Of a stretch of 64,000 bases of DNA, positions 44,189 to 53,248 are shown in pieces. Each line of letters opens with the position of its first letter. The stretch's first letter is position 1. A program made the translations under genes and the position numbers. This stretch comes from Lineus longissimus. Taxonomy: Eukaryota > Nemertea > Pilidiophora > Heteronemertea > Lineidae. The notes beneath the pieces were generated by a model that saw nothing but the letters and a program-made list of their open reading frames with translations, ran no database searches and was not told the origin of the DNA. The DNA is taken from NCBI RefSeq assembly GCF_910592395.1, contig NC_088309.1, positions 17,732,599 through 17,796,598 of the forward strand, given 5' to 3'.

Positions 44189-44809
44189 ATGAAAATCCTA
44201 GTGGCTGGCCACTCATTTACACGCAGGTACAGGGATTACTTAATTAAAAAACGCCAAAAACACCCTGATCGTGTTGACTTTGGGCCTGATATTGGCCTAC
44301 CAAGAGAGAACATTTTTATCAAAGGCCGTGGCGGACTCAAGATCACAGAGCCGTCTTTGATTCATAGAACTGTCACTGAGACGGAGCCAGACCTAGTAAT
44401 TCTTGAACTCGGAACCAATGATCTATGTGATGCGAAATCGGAAGTGGATGTAAACATTTTGGCGGAACGTTTAGTTACACTTGCCAAAGCATTGCCTGTT
44501 AAGGCTGTCGTGATATGCCTTGTGGTGGGGCGCCGCCGTCGTAGTCGAAACCAGAACATTTTTGAGAAATTTGAGGAATGGTGCCAGCTCTTTAATATGA
44601 AAATAAGGACACTCATTGATTCTGAACCAAACATCAAAGCTTACAAGCACGATCGTACGATTTTGGTGAACCTAAGTAACAGCATTACAGGAGATGACAT
44701 CCATGTGACTTCACAACGAGGACTGCAACTCTACAATTTTAGTATCAGGAAGGCAATCCGGATAGGCATGGGAATCGTCCGTGGAACTGGTAGGCATGGA
44801 AGCAGCTAG
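44189..44809 (+). CDS. SGNH/GDSL-type hydrolase ORF upstream of gag in the Gypsy element
   Basis: 206 codons from an ATG to TAG, starting 197 bases after the LTR. Block I is LVAGHSF with the nucleophile Ser9. A glycine-rich GRGGLK (46-51) fits block II, LELGTNDL with Asn77 fits block III, and GDDIHVT with Asp169 and His172 fits block V (DxxH). All four SGNH signature residues are therefore present, predicting an esterase or lipase-like serine hydrolase. SGNH domains are known in ORF1 of some CR1 LINEs and in some DIRS/Ngaro elements; I do not know of one in a Gypsy element of this layout. It lies inside the LTRs on the sense strand, separated from gag by about 400 bp. Confidence 0.8.
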   Translation: MKILVAGHSFTRRYRDYLIKKRQKHPDRVDFGPDIGLPRENIFIKGRGGLKITEPSLIHRTVTETEPDLVILELGTNDLCDAKSEVDVNILAERLVTLAKALPVKAVVICLVVGRRRRSRNQNIFEKFEEWCQLFNMKIRTLIDSEPNIKAYKHDRTILVNLSNSITGDDIHVTSQRGLQLYNFSIRKAIRIGMGIVRGTGRHGSS

Positions 44810-45211
44810 ATGACTCGGGATTGTTTTTGTGCAAGTTGGATAAACATTCTGAGTATACCTGAACATAAATTCTTTTCAGGGACAATTAGTTCTTGATTTC
44901 ATATGTGTTAGGATAGTGTTGTTTACATGCTATTATTACAAGCATTATTGTTGTTCACCTGTATGCATGCTTTACCATCGGGTCATTATATAGGTCACTC
45001 ATTCATTGTTTATGTATACATTTTCCATGCTTTACTGTGGCCCTGTTGACATGTACTATTGAATGTGCGTACTAGGGGTAATGCATTTCTGTTTTAGGAT
45101 AGTGTCTGGCGCATGGTGGGAGTGTGCATGAGTGTGTCAAATTTGTCTGTGTTTTGATCATAGTACCATAATTTCCCTCTAAAATTTTGTAGTGTCCATC
45201 TCTGTTTGGCC
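44810..45211 (+). other. Spacer between SGNH ORF and gag, with acceptor-like site
   Basis: No ORF is seen. CCTCTAAAATTTTGTAG (45175-45191) directly before gag resembles a splice acceptor, so gag might be read from a spliced RNA that skips the SGNH ORF. AGGATAGTGT occurs twice (near 44911 and 45098). Confidence 0.35.
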
Positions 45212-46753
45212 ATGGCGGATGAAGATGTTCGGCATCCCGGGAGGCAAGCTGGAATGGTATTGCGTGGCAGGGCATTGCCGGGGGCTGTGCCTGTATTACA
45301 GCCGAGACAGCAGGCACGTGCTGCAGAAGACAACGAGGAGCCACCACAGATAGTAAACCGACAACTGGTAGAATATACTCGCCAAGGATGGATGACCTTG
45401 GATAAAATAGGGGGTATTTTTGGAACTGTTAAGAAGAAACTATCCGGTGTGTTCTCCGCTTTAAGTCTCGGGGATAGGACATCATATGAGCAAGTGTCCA
45501 TGGACACAACATTGGTCAATCGAGGTCCACAGCCCATAACTTCGACACCACTCAGCCCTATTGCACGTAGTCCAGGGCGGAGAGCTTTGAATGCTCCTAC
45601 CAAGCCCATAATGGTAGGGATAGATGAGGAGGAATATCATGATGCTAGACAACACCCAGACCCCCACTTTCGCCCAGTGCTTCGGGAAACAAGTGCGACA
45701 CAGTGTGACCTAACTGCACCACAGCTGCAGGATCACTACATCCCAGCGATTCAGAGTAGCACCCAGGACAATCTCCCAAGACATCAGCCAAGTCCACAGG
45801 TATTCGATCAACTCCATGAACCTTCGGAGGCGAAAAGCGGAATGGATTCAGCAGTACCTCAGGTTGTCAATCATTACACCAACTGCTCTTTTGGCCCTGA
45901 CAGACACACCAGCAGCAGCAACAGACGTCCAAAGATCCCAAAGTTCGACGATTCCAAGATTGATGTAGAAGCTTACATAGCAAATTTCAATGCAATAACA
46001 AGTGGATGGAGTGATGCGGACAAGCTGTCTGCTCTTCGTGAAAAGCTTGAGGGGCGTGCTGCCAAGGTACTATCCAGGACAGTGGTCACTTACCAAAGTT
46101 TAGTGCATGCCTTGGAACAGCACTACGTGGGCGAAAGATCAGTCTGGATGACCAACATGCGTGATGTTAGGCGTCAAGATGGCGAATCTTTGGACGACCT
46201 CGCGTTTCGAATTAGTCTGTATTCTAAACGTGCTTATGGAAAACTTCAACCAGACCTAGGGATCCACTTTTACCTGGCATTGCGTGACACACCCCTTGGC
46301 GATAAGCTGTACGCTTTCAAGGACAAATCTTTAGAAGAGATCGTCATGCACGCTAAGTCTTATGAGAATCATCTCTTGGCTACAAATCAGCCGGTAATTG
46401 ACAGGCCTACCCCCACTCTTGTAGCCGCACTGGACGAGTCGGCTGTGTGGAACGGGGAATATTCCCAACCTAGTGGCCATAGTGGTCCTGGTAACTCAAG
46501 AGGACGTGGCAGAGGACGCGGAGGCTATAACCGTGGCGGTCGTGGAGATTACCGGAATTATAGGTATGATGGGAATGATAGGCGCTTGAACACGGTGGAT
46601 AAACGATGTCACGTGTGCCAGTCTCCTGACCACCTCTGGAGGGAATGTCAATATGTCAAGCAACATATGGATTCTACTTACGCCAACAATGGCAGTCCGG
46701 GATCCCAGGGTGTCTCACAGGGTGCCCCAAACGTTGATCAGGGAAACCAATAG
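45212..46753 (+). CDS. gag: Gypsy gag with CCHC zinc knuckle
   Basis: 513 codons from ATG in good context (GGCCATGGCG) to TAG at 46751-46753. The N-terminal ~230 residues are Pro/Gln-rich. A retrotransposon gag (capsid) domain follows at about 235-395 (KIPKFDDSKIDVEAYIANF ... DLAFRISLY). Then come an RGRGRGRGGYNRGGRG RNA-binding stretch and a CX2CX4HX4C knuckle at Cys466-Cys479 (CHVCQSPDHLWREC). The protein would assemble particles and bind genomic RNA. Pol is in the -1 frame and the gag stop lies 4 bases after the slippery heptamer, so most product is gag alone. Confidence 0.9.
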   Translation: MADEDVRHPGRQAGMVLRGRALPGAVPVLQPRQQARAAEDNEEPPQIVNRQLVEYTRQGWMTLDKIGGIFGTVKKKLSGVFSALSLGDRTSYEQVSMDTTLVNRGPQPITSTPLSPIARSPGRRALNAPTKPIMVGIDEEEYHDARQHPDPHFRPVLRETSATQCDLTAPQLQDHYIPAIQSSTQDNLPRHQPSPQVFDQLHEPSEAKSGMDSAVPQVVNHYTNCSFGPDRHTSSSNRRPKIPKFDDSKIDVEAYIANFNAITSGWSDADKLSALREKLEGRAAKVLSRTVVTYQSLVHALEQHYVGERSVWMTNMRDVRRQDGESLDDLAFRISLYSKRAYGKLQPDLGIHFYLALRDTPLGDKLYAFKDKSLEEIVMHAKSYENHLLATNQPVIDRPTPTLVAALDESAVWNGEYSQPSGHSGPGNSRGRGRGRGGYNRGGRGDYRNYRYDGNDRRLNTVDKRCHVCQSPDHLWRECQYVKQHMDSTYANNGSPGSQGVSQGAPNVDQGNQ

Positions 46754-49700
46754 GCCATGTCCGTGAATTTGGAGCCGATGGACATGGTGAAGCCCAGCAA
46801 CTAAATGTGGCAAAATGTGGCTCCAGAGTGTCGCGAGCGTTCATTGGGACTTATTTAAATGGTATGCCTGCTTGCTTTCTTCTAGATTCAGGTGCCTCGA
46901 CTTCATTTCTTTCGTCAAGGGCATATTTCAGGATACCTAAGAAGTTTCGACCCCCGCTTCAAAAGCAGCAAGAAGATGTCCTCATGGCTGATGGCGAATC
47001 CAGGATGAATATCATGGGACAAGTGTCGATGCCTATTAGGATTCATGACACAAAATTTGTTGCAGATCTGTTGGTGACCAACATGAACGGATGTGATGGC
47101 ATATGGGGAATAGACTTCATGTCCAGATTCCAATGCGATTTGAAGATGACATCCAATACCTACACTTTTGAGGGGCATGAATATCCAATGCATGGTAGTA
47201 AGCACCAACTTCTGCCGCATTCAGTGAGTCTAACAACCAGCTTAAAGCTACCACCTGGGGCAGAAGTAGCAGTGACAGCCAGGTTGAATAGTCCGTTTCG
47301 TGCTCGTGAAGAGGTGATGCTGGAACCGAATATTCACTTTGTACAGAAATACAATGTATTGCCAGCGAAGTCTGTCACCTACCAGTCTAGAAAACAATGT
47401 GCTACCCCAGTTCAACTTTTTAATCCCCTAGACCAGGAAATTATCATACCTAAGGGAACAGTAGTTGGCTATGCGTTTCCGGCGGAGACACTCAGCAAAA
47501 ATGAAACATCATCATGCTGTCTTACTTCACCTTGTCCAGTTCTTGCCACCGAGTCCGCGGATTGTTCTGCCGTAAGACTGTTGGAAGAACTTGAAGATGA
47601 CATCCCAGAACATCTGATCTCTCTCTATGAAAAGTCGAGTGGAGATTTGTCAGCCGAACAGAAGCAGAAGTTAGCTTCTCTCCTCATCCAGTACAAGACA
47701 ACCTTCGCTGCTTCCTCAACGGAGCTTGGACGAACCAACTTGGTTGCCCACGAGATTAATACCGAGGATGCGGAGCCTTTTAGATTACCCTTGAGAAGAC
47801 ATGGTTGGGCAAAAGAGCGAGAAATCGACGCACCAGTTGACGATGGGTTAAAGCGTGGAATAATGGAGGACGCGAACAGTCCTTGGGCTAGTGCTCCGGT
47901 GGTGGTGTCCAAAAAGGATGGAACAAGTAGATTTTGTATAGACTTTCGCCAATTGAACAGCATTACCAAGGCTGACAGCTTTCCGATTCCTCGCTTTGAC
48001 GATTGTGTCGATTCACTCCATGGCAAGAAGTTCTTTTGTACGCTTGATCTTCAAGCTGGCTATTGGCAAGTGCCCCTAAAGTCTGAATCAGACAAAGAGA
48101 AGACCGCATTTTTGACCAAAAAGGGTTTATTTCAGTTTACTGTACTACCATTTGGATTGTGTAATGCCCCGGCGACCTTTGAACGCCTCATGGAGAATGT
48201 CTTACGTGGATTGCAGTGGGAACGATGTCTTTTGTACCTTGATGACGTATTAATTTTCGGAGAAACATTTGAGGAAACCCTGCATAATTTGCAGAAAGTG
48301 CTAGAACGACTAGAGCATGCAAATTTGAAAATAAAGCCTAGCAAGTGTATTCTGTTCCAGTCATCGGTTGAGTATCTTGGACACCGCATATCAGAGAAAG
48401 GTCTCCAACCATTGGGTGATAAGATAGCCGCCATACAATCGTGGCCTACATTAGCTGGTGTACCACGTCAGAAACTAAGGACAGAAGTTAGGAAGTTCCT
48501 GGGCCTAGTCGGTTATTACAGGAGGTTCATTAGGAACATGAGCACTATTGCCGCCCCATTATACGAACTAACAAAAGCAAAGAGTGATCTGATTTGGACT
48601 GCAGATCATGAAGCTTCATTTCAGCGCTTGAAAGGTGCATTGATAACTGCACCGGTCTTGTCATTTCCTGACCTAAAGCAGGGTGATTTCATATTGGACA
48701 CGGACGCATCCAATACAGGAGTTGGAGCAGTGCTTAGTCAACGACAGGAGGACAGGGAAACTGTCTTAGGCTATTTTTCTCGTTTACTATCTGACTCGGA
48801 ACGTCAGTATTGTATTACTAAGCGGGAATTTCTTGGTGTCGTTAAAGCGGTGCAGCATTTTAAACCTTATCTTTATGGTCGAAGATTCCTGATTAGAACT
48901 GACAACTCGGCGGTCAGCCATATGCTCACCCTCACCGATGCCCAACCTCAGATCCAACGATGGCAACTTTTCCTGTCACAGTTCGTGTTTGACGTTGTCC
49001 ACCGACCTGGTCGTAAGCACATTAACGCAGATGTCATGAGTCGTTTACCTTGTCAACAATGTGGGAGGACGGATGAAGCACCCTCTAATGTATCTAAATC
49101 TTATCCAAAAGGAAAGCCCAGAAAACTCCAGGCAAAAGAAAACACTGATATCCCCCCTTGTCAACATACCAAAGACACCGATGAGTCTATCGAAGAGACG
49201 GTTGACTGGCTCATGATGGATTGTGCGGCAGTGACTACCAGATCTCAGGCAGCAATACAAAGGGAACAACAGTCAATTCCAACTGACAAGCCTCCGCCCA
49301 TCTCTATACTTGATAATATTATAACACTTTCAGAAGTAGCCAACATTCAAGCATCCGACCCGGACATTGCACCCATTTTACAGCTCAAGAAAAATGGATC
49401 TGATTATCCTGATTACCGTTACATCTCTGGAGAGAGCCTCAGTGTCAAAGCTTTACGGCAACACTGGAGACACTTGCTTGTGGAGGACGGCATACTTTTC
49501 AGGAGATTAGAGGTCCAAGGAAAGCCCGCCAGGAAGCAATTAGTATTACCGAGAACTGTGAGGTATCAAGTGTTGGAGAAATTACATTCTGATCCAGCTT
49601 CAGGACATCTTGGCATGCAAAAGACATTTGAACGGGTGAAAGCAAGATTTTATTGGGTCGGTTGGAGGCGTGATACCATGCGCTTTATTTCCCACTGTGA

Positions 49701-50655
49701 GCCATGCAACGTAATGAAACATCCACACAAGAAGCGTCGTGTCCCTTTAACCCAACAACTGTTTGGAGAGGCCTTTGAAAGAGTATCCGTAGACATAATC
49801 GGCCCTTTGAGACAGACTGTTCGAGGATTCAGCTATGTACTTACAATGGAGGATAACTTCACGAAATGGGTGGAGGCAGCTCCTCTTAAGACAATGGAGA
49901 CTACAGAAGTCTGCAACGCCATCATCATAAGAGAATTAATCTCTCGCTTTGGATGTATGTACCTCCTCCATAGTGACAGAGGACCCCAGTTTGTTTCACA
50001 CCTCTATGCTTCTCTTCTTCAAAAACTAGGTGTTAACAAGAGCTTGACCACTCCTTACAATCCCAAGAGCAATGGCCTTGTGGAAAATTTTAATAAAATC
50101 CTTAAATCCATGATGAAAACGTATATTTATGACCACCGCGAATCTGTTGGCGACTGGGATTCGATGTTGCCTTTATTTCTCATGGCCTATAGATCCTCTG
50201 TACATAATAGCACTGGAGAAACGCCACATTATATGTTGACGGCGAGGGAAATGAAAGTTCCACTGGATCTCCTGTACTCCAAACCATCCGAGTCTGAGGC
50301 CTCTGTGCCAGCTTACATCAGGCAGTTGGAGGAACGCTTTCACAAAGCCTATGCTCTTGCTCGCAACCATCTCAAGTTAGCTCAAAGAGTCCAAAAGAAA
50401 CAATTTGAGCCATCTGATTTTATCTATAAGTCTATCAAACCGGGTGACTTCGTTTGGTACTTTAATCCCAGAAAGACATTTAAAGGGGATCGTCATCTAC
50501 CATGGCGTGGACCGTACTTGGTGCAAGAGGTAGCTTCGGATTTCACTGTCACTATCCAGTTGGATCGAGAAGGTGGAACATATCGCACTCACGCTGACAA
50601 ACTTCGTTTAGCCCATGGTGTAACTCTGGACAATTGGCGACCGACATGCAAATAG
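46738..50655 (+). CDS. pol: Gypsy pol: protease, reverse transcriptase, RNase H, integrase
   Basis: The frame opens at 46738 and is reached by -1 frameshifting at 46741-46747; there is no suitable ATG at its start. With residue 1 at 46807, the retropepsin site LLDSGAS has Asp27. RT has FRQLNS, LDLQAGYWQVPL and YLDD (477-480). RNase H has ILDTDASNTGVGAVL. Integrase has the H927-H934-C964-C967 zinc finger and catalytic Asp996, Asp1057 and Glu1093 (D,D-35-E). A GPY-like module (WRGPYLVQEV) follows near the C-terminus. Every catalytic motif is present and the frame is unbroken to 50655. Length and order are as in full Gypsy pols. The FCIDFRQLN segment and short LTRs hint at the Mag side of the family, but I do not commit to a clade. 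Confidence 0.92.
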   Translation, partial: SGKPIGHVREFGADGHGEAQQLNVAKCGSRVSRAFIGTYLNGMPACFLLDSGASTSFLSSRAYFRIPKKFRPPLQKQQEDVLMADGESRMNIMGQVSMPIRIHDTKFVADLLVTNMNGCDGIWGIDFMSRFQCDLKMTSNTYTFEGHEYPMHGSKHQLLPHSVSLTTSLKLPPGAEVAVTARLNSPFRAREEVMLEPNIHFVQKYNVLPAKSVTYQSRKQCATPVQLFNPLDQEIIIPKGTVVGYAFPAETLSKNETSSCCLTSPCPVLATESADCSAVRLLEELEDDIPEHLISLYEKSSGDLSAEQKQKLASLLIQYKTTFAASSTELGRTNLVAHEINTEDAEPFRLPLRRHGWAKEREIDAPVDDGLKRGIMEDANSPWASAPVVVSKKDGTSRFCIDFRQLNSITKADSFPIPRFDDCVDSLHGKKFFCTLDLQAGYWQVPLKSESDKEKTAFLTKKGLFQFTVLPFGLCNAPATFERLMENVLRGLQWERCLLYLDDVLIFGETFEETLHNLQKVLERLEHANLKIKPSKCILFQSSVEYLGHRISEKGLQPLGDKIAAIQSWPTLAGVPRQKLRTEVRKFLGLVGYYRRFIRNMSTIAAPLYELTKAKSDLIWTADHEASFQRLKGALITAPVLSFPDLKQGDFILDTDASNTGVGAVLSQRQEDRETVLGYFSRLLSDSERQYCITKREFLGVVKAVQHFKPYLYGRRFLIRTDNSAVSHMLTLTDAQPQIQRWQLFLSQFVFDVVHRPGRKHINADVMSRLPCQQCGRTDEAPSNVSKSYPKGKPRKLQAKENTDIPPCQHTKDTDESIEETVDWLMMDCAAVTTRSQAAIQREQQSIPTDKPPPISILDNIITLSEVANIQASDPDIAPILQLKKNGSDYPDYRYISGESLSVKALRQHWRHLLVEDGILFRRLEVQGKPARKQLVLPRTVRYQVLEKLHSDPASGHLGMQKTFERVKARFYWVGWRRDTMRFISHCEPCNVMKHPHKKRRVPLTQQLFGEAFERVSVDIIGPLRQTVRGFSYVLTMEDNFTKWVEAAPLKTMETTEVCNAIIIRELISRFGCMYLLHSDRGPQFVSHLYASLLQKLGVNKSLTTPYNPKSNGLVENFNKILKSMMKTYIYDHRESVGDWDSMLPLFLMAYRSSVHNSTGETPHYMLTAREMKVPLDLLYSKPSESEASVPAYIRQLEERFHKAYALARNHLKLAQRVQKKQFEPSDFIYKSIKPGDFVWYFNPRKTFKGDRHLPWRGPYLVQEVASDFTVTIQLDREGGTYRTHADKLRLAHGVTLDNWRPTCK
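46741..46806 (+). promoter_or_regulatory. -1 ribosomal frameshift signal between gag and pol
   Basis: GGGAAAC at 46741-46747 is in the right register (G GGA AAC in the gag frame). A 6-nt spacer leads to a stem: GCCATGTCC (46754-46762) pairs with GGACATGGT (46780-46788), 8 Watson-Crick pairs plus one wobble. Loop ATTTGG (46767-46772) can pair with CTAAAT (46801-46806) to give an H-type pseudoknot. Pol is open in the -1 frame from 46738. GGGAAAC is a known retroviral slippery heptamer. Confidence 0.8.
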
Positions 50656-51786
50656 ACAGGAGGCTGAAAGCTCTTTTGCCCTGGCCAGTTAGAGATGGAT
50701 TCTGCACGCTAGCTGATGCTTGGAGCCCAATATTAGCTAGCTATAGCGGTCAAATTATGAGTGCTCTGTTTGGCTTTTAACAATGTGCTTGTGTTTGCTT
50801 ACTGACTGCGCATTTGATTGCATGCGAGTGTGAATGGTGTGTGAATCAGGTTGAGGTAATCCGGAAGCCTCATCCGTTTTGAATCTTTTCTGTGCCATAT
50901 ATTATTAGTGGCAGGTCAATGTGCATTCACTAGTACGGGATAGTCTTATGATAAGGCATGGGTGGTTGGACAGTGTAGGCCTAACTCGGTTTATATTTTT
51001 GGAGAATTTTTGATCTTTCTGTCAAATGTTATCACCTTTTTGTGCCATCACTTTATGCCATTAGAGACTTTGTATATTTGTACCTCTGGTTTTGTAGTTA
51101 ACAACTGTATTTCCTCTCTTCGTGCCAGTTCGATGTCGGGTTTTATCCATGGTGCAATTCTGAGTGTGGATATTTCGAGGCTCATTATGAACATTCGTGA
51201 CCTCTTGAGCAATGACTCTTTATTCAAGCACATTTCGGGGTCGACCGGATTGCTTTGCCGGCCGTGACCTACTGTTCCTGTGCGTGCACATCTCGACTGG
51301 ATTGCTCAGCCAGCCGTGAATTTATTGGACTTTGTTTTTCGACTGTGTAGAATTTGAACATTGAACTGTATTTTCCACTGGCATTTTAACTTGCATATAC
51401 GGTATGTTTTATTATTATTATGCATTTTTGATATAAATGTATGGGCCTAATTTTGACTTTTGTACCAGGGTACACGGGTAATTTGAAAATTTTGTTTCTT
51501 TACGATTGCATTTGTATTCACCTGTGCTCTTCATCATCCAGGTAGGCCTAAGTATGCTGTTTATCATTATTTCGAATTTGATAGGAGCGACTCAGTTGGT
51601 TGAGCGACTTCCTCACACTCGTCTTGTTAGAACTCCTTCGACATGCCTGTTTCATGTACTGTAGCGTACATACTTTTAATTTTTCTTTATATATAGACCT
51701 GGTTAGGTTTAATTCTGTAAGATCTTTTGTTTAACTTTGATGCTCGGCGTATAGCAGGAGCTTTGATACGCTTGGGGAGGGGGTGA
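50656..51786 (+). other. 3' untranslated region of the Gypsy element with polypurine tract
   Basis: A purine tract, GGGGAGGGGGTGA, ends at 51786 directly before the 3' LTR. Near 51240-51330 a segment with ATTGCT...CCGTGA is tandemly repeated twice. A 101-codon frame at 50962-51267 has no recognisable domain and is not supported as an envelope gene. Confidence 0.6.
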
Positions 51787-51993
51787 TGTATTGTACCTCT
51801 GAGGGGGCCCTATTCCCCTGGCGGTACGGTGCTGCCGCCTGTCTGTAGTATAACTAACTACTTTGATGTATGTTAAAAAGTCTGGACAAAAATATAGCAC
51901 AGCTACATGCTTGACATTTAGTGAGTTGGTTTCTTTCTGCTAAATACAAAGTTTACGAGGCCTGGGGCGCAGTGTCACCCCTGAAATGACACA
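51787..51993 (+). repeat. 3' LTR of the Gypsy element (207 bp)
   Basis: Matches 43783-43991; differs at the G/C run near 51806 and lacks one A near 51850. Followed by TGTCT. Confidence 0.92.
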
Positions 51994-51998
51994 TGTCT

Positions 51999-52477
51999 CA
52001 GTTCAGCACACTCCGGAGCCCAAATGCATGAGTCCGCATAATCGCACCTGCAGACAACTCAAAATTCAAATTTTAGCAAATCATGTCACATAGGAGACAA
52101 TTAAAAATTTCAACAAAATATGTCACAATGTGGACAACTACTGCCAATGCTACTGGCAATACTGAACTGAAACACAGCAACACTCTAAAGGTGCTACAAC
52201 TTGCACTGTCCTCTCAAGTCATCACGAATGTTCATCAAATCATAAACTGTCTTGTCTTGATATCAAATTGGACTAAACTCACAGCCACTTTCTCACATGG
52301 ATGGAATGAGTCTCAGGGTTCTGAGCATTTCAACCAGGAAGACCAAAGAAAAATCCCATTCAGTACTGGGACCACAAAAGGGCACAACCAACCAGTTCAC
52401 GCTACCAAATGCTCAGAACAATAAATAGGAGAGATCTCAGTACACCAGAGTGAGAACTTAGCGTTAGTAGTGTAATA
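51999..52477. other. Unassigned; probably the continuation of the BEL 3' non-coding region
   Basis: After the target duplication the sequence must continue whatever the Gypsy element interrupted, that is the inner side of the BEL 3' LTR. No integrase or other coding is seen on either strand. Two short frames here have no domain. Confidence 0.4.
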
Positions 52478-52498
52478 ATGGGGTTTCTAGCTCACCAG

Positions 52499-53038
52499 TC
52501 AAATCCTAGTCAAACAATTATTCAGTCAAATCCCAGTCAAACAATTATTCAGTCAAATCCTAGTCAAACGATTATTCAGTCAAATCCTAGTCAAACGATT
52601 ATTCAGTCAAATCCTAGTCAAACGATTATTCAGTCAAATCCCAGTCAAACAATTATTCAGTCAAATCCTAGTCAAACGATTATTCAGTCAAATCCCAGTC
52701 AAACAATTATTCAGTCAAATCCTAGTCAAACAATTATTCAGTCAAATCCTAGTCAAACGATTATTCAGTCAAATCCCAGTCAAACAATTATTCAGTCAAA
52801 TCCCAGTCAAACAATTATTCAGTCAAATCCCAGTCAAACGATTATTCAGTCAAATCCTAGTCAAACGATTATTCAGTCAAATCCCAGTCAAACAATTATT
52901 CAGTCAAATCCCAGTCAAACAATTATTCAGTCAAATCCTAGTCAAACGATTATTCAGTCAAATCCCAGTCAAACAATTATTCAGTCAAATCCCAGTCAAA
53001 CAATTATTCAGTCAAATCCCACTCAAACAATTATTCAG
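52499..53038 (+). repeat. 27-bp minisatellite, 20 units
   Basis: The unit TCAAATCCYAGTCAAACRAT + TATTCAG is repeated 20 times without length change. Variation is almost confined to two sites (C/T and G/A). The last unit has ACT for AGT. In the plus frame from the ATG at 52478 it reads SNPSQTIIQ repeated, and both common variants are synonymous. Degenerate half-units follow to about 53200. It may lie within the BEL 3' region. Confidence 0.9.
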
Positions 53039-53248
53039 TCAATTTCTAGTCAAAACGTAGGTGAGGGTTCTAGCTCACCTAGGATTTAACCTGATTTTTT
53101 ATTCAGTAAATTTCTAGTCAAAACGTTGATACAACTTTCAACTTTCTAGCTCACCCTAGTTTTGACCTAATTTTTATTTCAGTCAATTTCTAGTCAAAAC
53201 TATTTTACAACCCCACAACCCCCCAACCCCACAATGTGTCTAACTTTT
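53039..53248. other. Degenerate minisatellite and junction to the second duplicated block
   Basis: Contains TTTCTAGTCAAAAC relics and CCCCACAACCCC. The junction with the duplicated block is at 53248/53249 (CTTTT|CTGCAACAC). Confidence 0.6.

Larger units (their letters stand above)
43783..51993 (+). mobile_element. Near-intact Ty3/Gypsy LTR retrotransposon with an extra SGNH ORF
   Basis: Two LTRs (43783-43991 and 51787-51993) differ by one substitution and two 1-bp indels. TGTCT is duplicated at both ends (43778-43782, 51994-51998). A primer binding site, a polypurine tract, an SGNH-hydrolase ORF, gag, a -1 frameshift signal and a full PR-RT-RH-INT pol are all present without disabling mutations that I can see. 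The order RT-RH-INT is that of Gypsy (Metaviridae). No envelope-like ORF is apparent; 50659-51773 is non-coding 3' sequence. It is inserted in the 3' part of the BEL element. Confidence 0.92.

Noticed and set aside
50962-51267. Envelope-like ORF in the Gypsy element
   Set aside because: Only 101 codons, no signal peptide plus anchor arrangement or conserved cysteines. It is in the 3' non-coding region.
52499-53038. CRISPR-like array of 27-bp repeats
   Set aside because: Units are directly adjacent with no spacers, in a eukaryotic context and without cas genes. It is a minisatellite.
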